Assembly: GCA_031549415.1 (NCBI GenBank)
Contig: JAVBPU010000005.1
Location: 124,001 to 188,000 of the forward strand
Direction: 5' to 3'
Length of the DNA: 64,000 bases
Origin: Limiplasma sp031549415
GTDB taxonomy: Bacteria; Bacillota; Clostridia; Christensenellales; Aristaeellaceae
Position 1 is the first letter of the stretch, and each line of letters starts with the position of its first letter. This document shows positions 56,858 through 64,000 of this stretch, one piece after another. Below the pieces are notes generated by a model. It was not told where the DNA came from and did no database searches. It was given only the letters and a program-made list of their open reading frames with translations. A program made the translations under genes and the position numbers.

Positions 56858-59290
56858 GTGAACGCATTGAATCGCCTAGGTCCACCCGCCAGTGAAATGC
56901 TTCAGCCATCCGCTGGTTTGGAGGGTCACGAAGCGCACGGCCAGCGCAGGGTTTTGTCCTTTTTGCGCGCTAACCGCCTCTATGTGGTGGCCCTCATCGT
57001 ATGCATCCTCTATTTTACTTTTGGCATCGCGCAGATTTTTGACACCGCTTCCCGAAGAAGAGCGGACACCATAGGGTATATTCAGCAGGCCGTCCAGCAA
57101 ACCAAGTTTGCGATTGAAGAGCACATCCAGGAAGAGTTTGATACGCTGAAGGCGGCGGCCGTGGTGGCGCAGGACCGCGATTTGCTGGAGGACGATGCGG
57201 TGCTGTATGCGCTGATCGACGGCCTTGGCTCCCACAATGCCTACGTGCAGATCGGTTTCGCCGACCTGAGCGGGCAGGCGGTTTGGATTGACCAGTACAG
57301 CAAGGAGCACCGCGCCAACCTGTCCGGCGATGGTTTTTTTCTCCGCGCGGTGGCTGGTGAAAACGCATTGAGTGCCACGCGCGCTGATGTCATGAGCGGG
57401 CAGAGCATCCATTATTTTGCGGTGCCTGTCTATGATGGAAAAACCAACGCCATCGAGGGGGTGCTGTTTGCCGCAGACCCCCAGGCCGAAATACAAAATA
57501 TTATCGCTCATTCCCTCTATGCAGGCGAGGGCCTGGCGCACATCATCGACAGCCAGGGAGATTACGTGGTAAAGTCTACCAGTCCGCTGGTGATCGGGAT
57601 CGGCACGAATATCTTTCAGCTAAAAAAGCCATTGGCCAATGCGATAAAGCAGGATATCCTGTATGATTTGTCGGTCAGAAAGGCAAACCACCTGACCCTG
57701 TCATTTGACGGTGAATGCAGGTTGATTGCCTATGCGCCTCTGGACTTCAATGAATGGCACGTTTTCTATGCGGTGCCGGAGGACATGGTCAGCGCAGGCG
57801 TGAATGGCGCCACCGCCGGTTCCATCACCCTCGTGAGCCTTTCCGCCGCCGTCTTTATCCTCTTTTTTCTGCTCATCCGCAGCGCAAACAACAAAAACCG
57901 GGCGGCGCTGGAGAAAATCGCGTTTGTGGACCCCTTGACAGGTCATAAAAATTATCAAAAGTTTTTGTTGGATGCGGAGGAGATCCTGAAAAATGCCAAA
58001 GGCGTACGCTACGCCTTATGCTTCAGCGATATTCGGCGCTTCAAATATGTGAACGACCTTTTTGGCCGGGATGTGGGCAACCAAATGCTACGGTACCGGG
58101 CGGACTTTCAGCAGATCATTTCCCAAGAGAGGGAGGTTTGCTCCCGCGTTGGTGAAGACGCGTTTGTGGCGCTGCGCAGGTACCAGAGCCGCCAGGAGAT
58201 CGAGCAGCAGTTTGAGAGCGCCGCCCAGCACCTGGCCGTGTTTCCGCAGACCTTTTCCTCGGGCTACAAGGCGGAGCTATATGGAGGCGTGTATGTCATA
58301 GAACCGCAGGGTGAAGCATTATCACTCAAAGACATGCTGGACCGGGCCGCTGCTGCCCTGGATAAGGCGAAGCACGAGGTGGGTCCCATTCGGCTTTGCT
58401 TTTATACCAAAGAGTTCCGCGAGCAGGAGCTATGGGAAGCGGAATTGGAGAGCAGAATGGACACCGCCCTGGAGAATGAAGAGTTCCGCATCTTCTTGCA
58501 GCCCAAAATTAGCATCCAGGAGGGCAACCGCATTCTTGGCGCGGAAGCGCTGGTGCGCTGGGATTTTCCGGAGAAGGGGCTGATTTTGCCCGGCCGCTTT
58601 ATCGAGCTGTTTGAGAAAAATGGGTTTATCGTCAAGCTGGACCGGTTCGTGCTGGAGCAGGCCTGCCGTTATTACAAGGAAAACTGCCTGGAGGGCCCTC
58701 CGGGGGACTTTGTGCTGTCCGTCAACGTGTCGCGGCTGGGCCTCATGCGGCCGGACTTTATGAGGGCCTACACGGAAATCCGGGAGCGGTACGGCATCCC
58801 CGCGAACCGGATTGAGCTGGAATTCACCGAAAGCCACATCCTGGCGGACCATACCCTGTTCAAGCGGACCGTGCAGGACTGCAAACACAACGGCTTCCTG
58901 TGCTCCATGGACGATTTTGGCTCTGGGTATTCCTCCCTGAACATTCTCAAATCCATTCCTGTGGATGTTTTGAAGCTGGACCGGCTGTTCTTTCAATATG
59001 GCGAGGATGCGGAGCGTGGCCAGGAGCTCGTCCGCAACATCGTCGCGATGGCCAAGGCCTTGGAGATGAAAACGGTGGCTGAAGGCGTGGAGGAAACGGC
59101 CCAGGTGGAGGCACTGCGGGCCATGGGCTGCGACGCGGTACAGGGCTTCGTCTTTGCCAAGCCCATGCCCCTGGAAGAGTTCACCTCGTTTGCGGCGTCC
59201 TGGCCCCAGGGCGGCGTCATGATAGCGGAGAGGTGGGGGCTGCCGCCCCGAAAAACCCCCACAGGGCGTAGCCCGGAACCCAGTATTTGA
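56858..59290 (+). CDS. Membrane Cache sensor with degenerate GGDEF and intact EAL domains
   Basis: 810 residues. Helix ~41-60, extracellular dCache (~65-315), second helix (~325-342), GGDEF domain with RVGEDAF (~429-435) in place of RxGGDEF, EAL domain with GAEALVRW (~560-567), NVSRLG, IELEFTES, MDDFGSGYSSL, KLDR and VAEGVE. The GGDEF site lacks GG and E, so cyclase activity is unlikely, while EAL residues for c-di-GMP hydrolysis are kept. Residues ~792-810 (GLPPRKTPTGRSPEPS) are encoded by a family-C repeat. GTG start 56858 after AAAGGAAAG. Confidence 0.92.
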   Translation: MNALNRLGPPASEMLQPSAGLEGHEAHGQRRVLSFLRANRLYVVALIVCILYFTFGIAQIFDTASRRRADTIGYIQQAVQQTKFAIEEHIQEEFDTLKAAAVVAQDRDLLEDDAVLYALIDGLGSHNAYVQIGFADLSGQAVWIDQYSKEHRANLSGDGFFLRAVAGENALSATRADVMSGQSIHYFAVPVYDGKTNAIEGVLFAADPQAEIQNIIAHSLYAGEGLAHIIDSQGDYVVKSTSPLVIGIGTNIFQLKKPLANAIKQDILYDLSVRKANHLTLSFDGECRLIAYAPLDFNEWHVFYAVPEDMVSAGVNGATAGSITLVSLSAAVFILFFLLIRSANNKNRAALEKIAFVDPLTGHKNYQKFLLDAEEILKNAKGVRYALCFSDIRRFKYVNDLFGRDVGNQMLRYRADFQQIISQEREVCSRVGEDAFVALRRYQSRQEIEQQFESAAQHLAVFPQTFSSGYKAELYGGVYVIEPQGEALSLKDMLDRAAAALDKAKHEVGPIRLCFYTKEFREQELWEAELESRMDTALENEEFRIFLQPKISIQEGNRILGAEALVRWDFPEKGLILPGRFIELFEKNGFIVKLDRFVLEQACRYYKENCLEGPPGDFVLSVNVSRLGLMRPDFMRAYTEIRERYGIPANRIELEFTESHILADHTLFKRTVQDCKHNGFLCSMDDFGSGYSSLNILKSIPVDVLKLDRLFFQYGEDAERGQELVRNIVAMAKALEMKTVAEGVEETAQVEALRAMGCDAVQGFVFAKPMPLEEFTSFAASWPQGGVMIAERWGLPPRKTPTGRSPEPSI

Positions 59291-59357
59291 CCGTGAGTAA
59301 CACCGTCCAAGACAGCCGTGAAAAAGAATCTTCACAAAAATAAGGCTTTTTCAGCAA
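59232..59357. repeat. 125-bp composite repeat (family C), copy 2, overlaps the EAL gene end
   Basis: Matches 43962-44086: GGGGCTGCCGCCCC, CAGGGCGTAGCCCGG, CACCGTCCAAGACAGCCGTG and TTCACAAAAATAAGGCTTTT TCAGCAA. The first 59 bp are coding in the EAL protein frame. Confidence 0.85.
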
Positions 59358-59360
59358 GCT

Positions 59361-59437
59361 AAAACGCCCATTTCATGGGCGTTTCTCAGATGGGTCCAGG
59401 GCAACGCCCTGGCGGTGGTTTGGAGGCGGAGCCTCCA
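59361..59437. repeat. Three-hairpin intergenic element, copy 4
   Basis: AAAACGCCCAT/ATGGGCGTTT (59361-59384), CCAGGGC AAC GCCCTGG (59396-59412), TGGAGGC GGA GCCTCCA (59421-59437). Directly follows family-C copy 2. Confidence 0.8.
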
Positions 59438-59483
59438 AAAAGGAAATAGCTGCCTGCCAGGGGAGGCCCCTTCCAGGCCCCTG

Positions 59484-60218
59484 TTACCCCTCGTCCTCCG
59501 CTTGCAGCGCATTGCCTGTCAGGCGGTGCAGCACGTCCCGGTAGGCTTCCTCCACATGGCCCAGGTCCTTGCGGAAGCGGTCGATGTCCAGGGGCTCATG
59601 GGTCCGCGCGTCCCAAAACCGGCAGGTATCCGGGGATACCTCGTCCGCCAGCAGAATCTGCCCATGAAACCGGCCAAATTCCAGCTTAAAATCAATCAGC
59701 TCAATTTGAATGTCCCGCAGGCATTCCGTTAAAATCTCGTTGACCCGCAGGCTCATCCCCTCCATCTCCTGCATTTCCTCCGGCGTGGCCAGGGACATGG
59801 CGGTGATGTGGGTCAGGTTCAGCAGCGGGTCCTCCAGCTCCGGGTCTTTCAGGCAGTATTCCACCACCGTGTTTTTCAGCTTGGTCCCCTCCGGGTACCC
59901 GGTGCGCTTGGCCAGGCTGCCGGCCACAATGTTGCGCACTTTCACCACCACAGGGATAATCTCCACCCGCTTGACCAAAGAGCAGCGGTTGTCAATGCGG
60001 CGGATAAAATGGTTGGGTATGCCCTTTTCCTGCAAAAGGGTGAACATGTATTCACAAATGAGATTATTGATTTCCCCCTTGCCGATGATCCTGCCCCGTT
60101 TCAGCCCGTGAAACGCAAAGGTTTCATCCCGGTAATAAATCACGCCTTCGTCCGGGTTCTCCGTGGCGTACAGCCGCTTGGCTTTCCCTTCCGCAATCAA
60201 ATCGGTGATGTTGGCCAT
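59484..60218 (-). CDS. purC: Phosphoribosylaminoimidazole-succinocarboxamide synthase
   Basis: 244 residues: LIAEGKAKRLYATENPDEGVIYYRDE, GIPNHFIRRIDNR, VEIIPVVVKVRNIVAGSLAKR, VEYCLKDPELEDPLLN and LIDFKLEFGR ... LLADEVSPDTCRFWD, all SAICAR synthetase motifs. ATP-dependent step of purine synthesis joining CAIR and aspartate. ATG 60218 after GGAAAGGACG; the longer GTG frame is less likely. No other pur gene is adjacent. Confidence 0.97.
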   Translation of the reverse strand: MANITDLIAEGKAKRLYATENPDEGVIYYRDETFAFHGLKRGRIIGKGEINNLICEYMFTLLQEKGIPNHFIRRIDNRCSLVKRVEIIPVVVKVRNIVAGSLAKRTGYPEGTKLKNTVVEYCLKDPELEDPLLNLTHITAMSLATPEEMQEMEGMSLRVNEILTECLRDIQIELIDFKLEFGRFHGQILLADEVSPDTCRFWDARTHEPLDIDRFRKDLGHVEEAYRDVLHRLTGNALQAEDEG

Positions 60219-60277
60219 GCCTACGTCCTTTCCCACTCGATCTTTTCCTACTCTACACTCAAAAACAAATCCGTCTT

Positions 60278-60306
60278 ATTGTAGCATGATTCCCCAGGGG
60301 CCGCAA
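60278..60306 (-). promoter_or_regulatory. Promoter of purC
   Basis: Minus strand TTGCGG (60301-60306), 17-bp spacer, TACAAT (60278-60283) with TG upstream. The ispH-S1 terminator directly abuts it. Confidence 0.65.
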
Positions 60307-60339
60307 CAAAAAGCGCCTGCATATCTGATGCAAGCGCTT
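60303..60339 (-). terminator. Terminator of the ispH-S1 operon
   Basis: Minus strand AAGCGCTTGCAT CAGAT ATGCAGGCGCTT then TTTGTTG. Confidence 0.75.
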
Positions 60340-60395
60340 CAAAAACGGGCATATCACCTCAAAGAAGCGGGGATTGCCCACTTCCTTGATCCTGC

Positions 60396-62510
60396 TTATT
60401 CTTCGGCGGGTGTTTCTTCCTCCGCCTCGGGTTCTTCTTCCGCCACTGGCTCTTCTTCCTGGGCGGCGGCCTTCTTCGCCTTCTTGGCGGGCGCGGCTTC
60501 CGGTTCCTTAGCGGCGGCTTCCGCTTCCAACTGAGCACCCACGGCCTCGATGTTCACGGCCACGGCTTCCTCACCGCCTTCTTCCAGCACCGCTTCTTCC
60601 TTGGCCTCGGGCTCCTGCAGGGCACGGATGCTCAGGCCAATGCGCTTGGCCTCCGGGTCCACGGACAGCACCTTCACCTGTACCATGTCGCCAATGTTCA
60701 CGGCATCCTCCACCTTGTTGATGCGGGTGGGGGCGCACTGGCTGATGTGCACCAGGCCGTCAATGCCGGGTTCCAGCTCCACAAAAGCGCCAAAGGTGGT
60801 GATGCGGACCACCTTGCCCGTCACCACAGAGCCTTCGGGGTACTTTTCGGGGGCCAGGTCCCAGGGCTTGGACTGCATTTGTTTCAGGCCCAGCTGCACC
60901 CGTTCCCGTTCGGGGTCCAGGCCCAGCACCTTCACTTCCACTTCCTGGTCCGGGGCCACCACCTGGGAGGGATGCTTCACATGGGACCAGCTCAGATCGG
61001 TCACATGGATCAGGCCATCCACGCCGCCGATGTCCACAAAAGCGCCAAAATCCGTCAAGCGGCGCACAATGCCCTTGATGGTATCGCCTTCATGGATCTT
61101 GCCCCAAATTTCGCTTTTCTTGGCGGCAGCCTCTTCCTTCACCACGGCGCGGCGGCTGGCCACGATGCGCTTCTTCTGCTCATCCATCTCAATGATCTTC
61201 AGCTTCATGGGCTTGCCCACAAATTCGCCGATCTTTTCTACATAGCGGTTGGAAAGCTGAGACGCGGGAACAAAAGCCCGGATGCCGTCCACAATGGCAA
61301 TCAAGCCGCCCTTGACCACTTCCTTGCCAATGCCCTCCACGTATTCGCCCTTTTCATGCTTTTCCACCAGCTCGGCAAACGCTTTGCGGTTGAGCAGGTT
61401 CCGCTGGGACAGCAGCACGTTGCCCTCCCCGTCGTTCACCTTCACAACCTCAACCTCAAGCTCGTCCCCCAGCTGGACATTTTCGGTCACCAAATCATCG
61501 CGCTTGATCAAACCATCGGACTTGAAGCCAATATTCACACAGACTTCATCTTCCGTGATTTGAACCACCGTGCCGGTCACGGTTTGTCCAGGCCTGATTT
61601 TGACCAGGGTCGCTTCCACGTCAGCCATAAAGCTGCTTTTGTCCGCGTCCTCGGAGGAAACCCGTTGGTCCATTTGTTCCTTGTCAGTCATGCGTGTAAA
61701 AACCTCCTTAAGTGACCAGTCCGGCGTGCTCGCACCGGCGGTGATTCCGATTGATTCCGAATGAATATCTGCAAAGCCCGGCGGAACGTCCGCCGCACGC
61801 TCTACCAAAATGGTTCGAGGGCAAATGCTCTTGCAGGTTTCGTAGAGCTTGCGCGTGTTGGCGCTGCCCCGGCCGCCCACCACCAGCATGGCATCCGCCT
61901 GGGCCGCCAGCTGCTTGGCCTCCGCCTGGCGCACCACCGTAGCGGAGCAAATGGTGTCCTTCACGGTGAGGCTTTGCACCTTCTGCCGCAAGATGGGCAA
62001 AATGGCTTCCCAGCTCTCATGGGGAAAGGTGGTTTGGGAAACCGCCAGGGCCTGCTCCATGGCGGGCAGCGCCTCCGCTTCCTCCCGGCTGTGCACTGTA
62101 TGCACCGGGCCTTTGCACCAGCCGATGGTGCCCATCACCTCCGGATGGTCCGGCTCCCCCACCAGCACCACAGGCGCGCCCTCCGCGCTGTACTTCGCCA
62201 CAAAATCATGTAAGCGGCTTACGTAGGGGCAGGTCAGGTCAATCAGCTTGCGGCTGCTGCGGGCCAAGGCCTCCAGCACTTCCGGGGCCACCCCATGGCT
62301 GCGGATGATCACCGCTTTCCCCTGGGTTTCGCTGATGTCATCCACCTGCCGGATGCCTTTTCCCCGCAAATAAGCAATCAATTCCGGATTGTGCGCCAGC
62401 TCTCCGAAGCTGACAATGTCCGGTTCTGTCTGGGCCGCCTTCAGCGTTTCTTCCACCGCGCGGCGCACACCCATACAAAACCCAGCGTGCCGCCCTACCT
62501 GAACCGGCAT
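60396..62510 (-). CDS. ispH: IspH–ribosomal protein S1 fusion
   Basis: 704 residues. Residues 1-~285: HMBPP reductase with the three cluster Cys (C12 in GFCMG, C94 in LTCPY, C188 in TICSAT), RSHGV and TAGASTPDWS. From ~300: four S1 RNA-binding domains (TGTVVQITEDEVCVNIGFKSDGLI; IVDGIRAFVPASQL; IVRRLTDFGAFVDIGGVDGLIHVTDLSW; VVRITTFGAFVELEPGIDGLVHISQ). Ends in an acidic Glu/Ala/Lys tail. The fusion is a known clostridial arrangement; it may link isoprenoid supply with translation. ATG 62510 has GGAGG 8 nt upstream. Confidence 0.96.
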   Translation of the reverse strand: MPVQVGRHAGFCMGVRRAVEETLKAAQTEPDIVSFGELAHNPELIAYLRGKGIRQVDDISETQGKAVIIRSHGVAPEVLEALARSSRKLIDLTCPYVSRLHDFVAKYSAEGAPVVLVGEPDHPEVMGTIGWCKGPVHTVHSREEAEALPAMEQALAVSQTTFPHESWEAILPILRQKVQSLTVKDTICSATVVRQAEAKQLAAQADAMLVVGGRGSANTRKLYETCKSICPRTILVERAADVPPGFADIHSESIGITAGASTPDWSLKEVFTRMTDKEQMDQRVSSEDADKSSFMADVEATLVKIRPGQTVTGTVVQITEDEVCVNIGFKSDGLIKRDDLVTENVQLGDELEVEVVKVNDGEGNVLLSQRNLLNRKAFAELVEKHEKGEYVEGIGKEVVKGGLIAIVDGIRAFVPASQLSNRYVEKIGEFVGKPMKLKIIEMDEQKKRIVASRRAVVKEEAAAKKSEIWGKIHEGDTIKGIVRRLTDFGAFVDIGGVDGLIHVTDLSWSHVKHPSQVVAPDQEVEVKVLGLDPERERVQLGLKQMQSKPWDLAPEKYPEGSVVTGKVVRITTFGAFVELEPGIDGLVHISQCAPTRINKVEDAVNIGDMVQVKVLSVDPEAKRIGLSIRALQEPEAKEEAVLEEGGEEAVAVNIEAVGAQLEAEAAAKEPEAAPAKKAKKAAAQEEEPVAEEEPEAEEETPAEE

Positions 62511-62606
62511 TCTTTCATCCTCCAAAGTATGTCAGGTTGGGTATTCGCCGAAAGTTCCTGGATTCCTTCTTTTCACAGCAAGGAAACGCAAAAAAAAGCG
62601 CCTTTT

Positions 62607-63263
62607 TCAGTATGCCTTGCCCAGGGTTTTTTCATGCTCCCGCCGCAGGTCCTCATAGGTCTCCCGAATGACGCCCAACAGCTTGTCGCAATTGGCTTTG
62701 TCCACCCCGCCCGCCGCAAAGGCATCCATGGCAATGGGGTCGCCATAGTAGCAATCCACCCGCCGAAACAGCCGGGGCCGGGCGCTGATGTACGCGGGCA
62801 ACATGGGCACATTGGCCCGCAGCGCCAAAATGGCCACGCCGCTTTCCAAGTCCTGCATCACGCCTTCCTTGTGGCGGGTACCCTCGGGAAAAATGCCCAG
62901 GGGGTGGCCCTCCTTCAAGGCTTTCAGGCAGGCCCGCACCGCCGCCATGTCCATGTTGTGGCGGTCCACGGAAATCATGTGCAGCTTTTCAAACAGCCAC
63001 TTGGTGAGGGGGTGGCTGTTCAGTTCTTTTTTCCCCAGGAAGTAAATTTGGTACCGCTTGCACTGCCAGCCCGCCACCAGCGGGTCCAGCAGGCAGCTAT
63101 GGTTGGCAATCAGCATGAAAGGCGCATCCAATTGGGCCTTGTCCACCCCATGGTACCGCACCGGAAAAAGGGTATGGAACAGGACAAAGCTGACCATCTG
63201 CGCCAGCCGGTACAGCAAAGTGAAACGCTCCTTGGAGGGCCTTGCTTTTACGGTCTGAGTCAT
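62607..63263 (-). CDS. plsC: 1-acyl-sn-glycerol-3-phosphate acyltransferase
   Basis: 218 residues: acyltransferase motif I ANHSCLLDP (HX4D), motif II GKKELNSHP, motif III IFPEGTRHKEG and IV LPAYIS. Makes phosphatidate precursors at the membrane. ATG 63263 preferred to the in-frame GTG 63272, which is inside the Shine-Dalgarno region. 5 bp after cmk and before ispH-S1, the usual cmk-plsC-ispH order. Confidence 0.94.
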   Translation of the reverse strand: MTQTVKARPSKERFTLLYRLAQMVSFVLFHTLFPVRYHGVDKAQLDAPFMLIANHSCLLDPLVAGWQCKRYQIYFLGKKELNSHPLTKWLFEKLHMISVDRHNMDMAAVRACLKALKEGHPLGIFPEGTRHKEGVMQDLESGVAILALRANVPMLPAYISARPRLFRRVDCYYGDPIAMDAFAAGGVDKANCDKLLGVIRETYEDLRREHEKTLGKAY

Positions 63264-63268
63264 GGGGC

Positions 63269-63943
63269 TCACCGTCCTTTTCTTTGGTTCAGCAACAGGA
63301 TCACCTGCTCCACCACTTGCGCCTGCGTCAAGTTGGAGCTGTCCACCAGCACCGCGTCCTCCGCCGGGCGCAGGGGGTCCACCTCCCGGGTGCTGTCCTG
63401 CTCATCCCGCAGGATCACGTCCTGCAGCACTTCCTCGTAGGAATCCGGCAGCCCCTTGGCTTGCAGCTCTTCCCAGCGCCGCTTGGCCCTCTCCTGCGGG
63501 GAGGCCGTTAAAAACACCTTGAGCGTGGCCTGGGGAAGCACCTTGGTGCCGATGTCCCGCCCGTCCAGCACCATGGAGCAGGTCTTGGCCAGGGCCTGCT
63601 GCATGCTCACCATCCACTTCCGCACCGCGGCGAACTTGGAGCAGTCAGACGCCCCCATGCTGATCTCCGGCGTGCGGATGCGGTCCGTTACGTCCACGCC
63701 ATTGATGATTGTCCGCTGCTTGCCTTCCAAAAATTGGATGTCCAGGCGGCTTCTGGCGGCCAGGGCTTCCATGGCCTGCTCCTCCCGGGGGCTTAGGCCC
63801 TCCTGCAAAGCCTGCCAGGCAAAGGCGCGGTACATGGCCCCCGTGTCCAGGTGCAAAATGCCCAGCTCTGTGGCCAGGGCTTCCGCCACCGTACTTTTTC
63901 CCGCCCCGCTGGGGCCGTCAATGGCAATGGAAATATGCTGCAT
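63269..63943 (-). CDS. cmk: Cytidylate kinase
   Basis: 224 residues: P-loop IAIDGPSGAGKSTVAEALA, DTGAMYRAFAW, VLDGRDIGTKVLP, FLTASPQERAKRRWEEL and REVDPLRPAEDAVLVDSS, diagnostic of Cmk. Phosphorylates CMP and dCMP. ATG 63943 with GGGGAGGA about 12 nt upstream. First visible gene of the cmk-plsC-ispH operon; the remaining 57 bp to the window edge show no recognisable gene end. Confidence 0.97.
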   Translation of the reverse strand: MQHISIAIDGPSGAGKSTVAEALATELGILHLDTGAMYRAFAWQALQEGLSPREEQAMEALAARSRLDIQFLEGKQRTIINGVDVTDRIRTPEISMGASDCSKFAAVRKWMVSMQQALAKTCSMVLDGRDIGTKVLPQATLKVFLTASPQERAKRRWEELQAKGLPDSYEEVLQDVILRDEQDSTREVDPLRPAEDAVLVDSSNLTQAQVVEQVILLLNQRKGR

Positions 63944-64000
63944 GGCTGTATGCCGTCCTCCCCTGATCCAATGAAAATTTTTGAAAACCGATCAAATGGC

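Overview
The window looks like the chromosome of a GC-rich, spore-forming Clostridia-type Firmicute, probably anaerobic and gut-associated. This rests on an ispH–ribosomal protein S1 fusion gene, spoIIR, a CotH-family protein, a NifU-like/GGGtGRT gene pair and a biotin-dependent Na+-pumping decarboxylase operon. No rRNA, tRNA, CRISPR array, prophage or intact insertion sequence was seen. Intergenic space is heavily occupied by several families of small palindromic repeats.

Layout. 1-2.4 kb: a partial two-TIR/Sel1/TPR protein next to rpmB. 2.6-7.2 kb: a MarR regulator and a heterodimeric ABC exporter. 7.3-11.4 kb: a PUA-containing RNA methyltransferase, an orphan immunity-like protein, a CapA-like phosphoesterase and an NAD-dependent epimerase/reductase. 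11.6-18.2 kb: a glycerol-3-phosphate dehydrogenase-like redox trio (FAD enzyme with BFD-like cysteines, FAD/NAD oxidoreductase, DUF1667), tcdA, and a DHHW/MBOAT O-acetylation pair. 18.7-25.1 kb: a CorC/CNNM transporter, a HAD phosphatase, ispE, DUF1934, an unknown protein, a metallo-hydrolase and pyrG. 25.1-26.2 kb: a 1-kb mosaic of inverted repeats. 26.2-30.9 kb: the CotH/lamin-tail, DUF4956 and VTC-domain cluster. 31-34 kb: an MFS transporter, a YitT protein and a ZIP transporter. 34.1-39.7 kb: three tandem paralogous membrane proteins with a GT-C-like acidic motif, next to an XRE/LexA-like regulator. 40.6-44.5 kb: the NifU-like/GGGtGRT pair, a WG-repeat lipoprotein and a decayed GGGtGRT fragment. 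44.7-48.7 kb: a TraB/GumN protein, a RecB-nuclease/XPD-helicase fusion and a YugP-like peptidase. 48.9-51.2 kb: a flavin reductase, spoIIR and a secreted protein. 51.4-56.5 kb: the decarboxylase operon. 56.8-59.3 kb: a Cache-GGDEF-EAL protein. 59.5-64 kb: purC, ispH-S1, plsC and cmk.

How the genes work together. The decarboxylase operon would couple decarboxylation of a carboxylic acid to Na+ export. ispE and ispH belong to one isoprenoid pathway, and purC, pyrG and cmk to nucleotide supply. DHHW/MBOAT, the three GT-C-like proteins, CapA and CotH point to modification of envelope polymers or spore surface. Many 3' gene ends carry hairpin arrays or a 160-bp MITE-like element with 19-bp terminal inverted repeats. 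One repeat appears to supply the C-terminal end of the EAL protein.

All family assignments are from reading motifs; no database search was run. Start codons were chosen from Shine-Dalgarno position, and several genes appear to use TTG or GTG.
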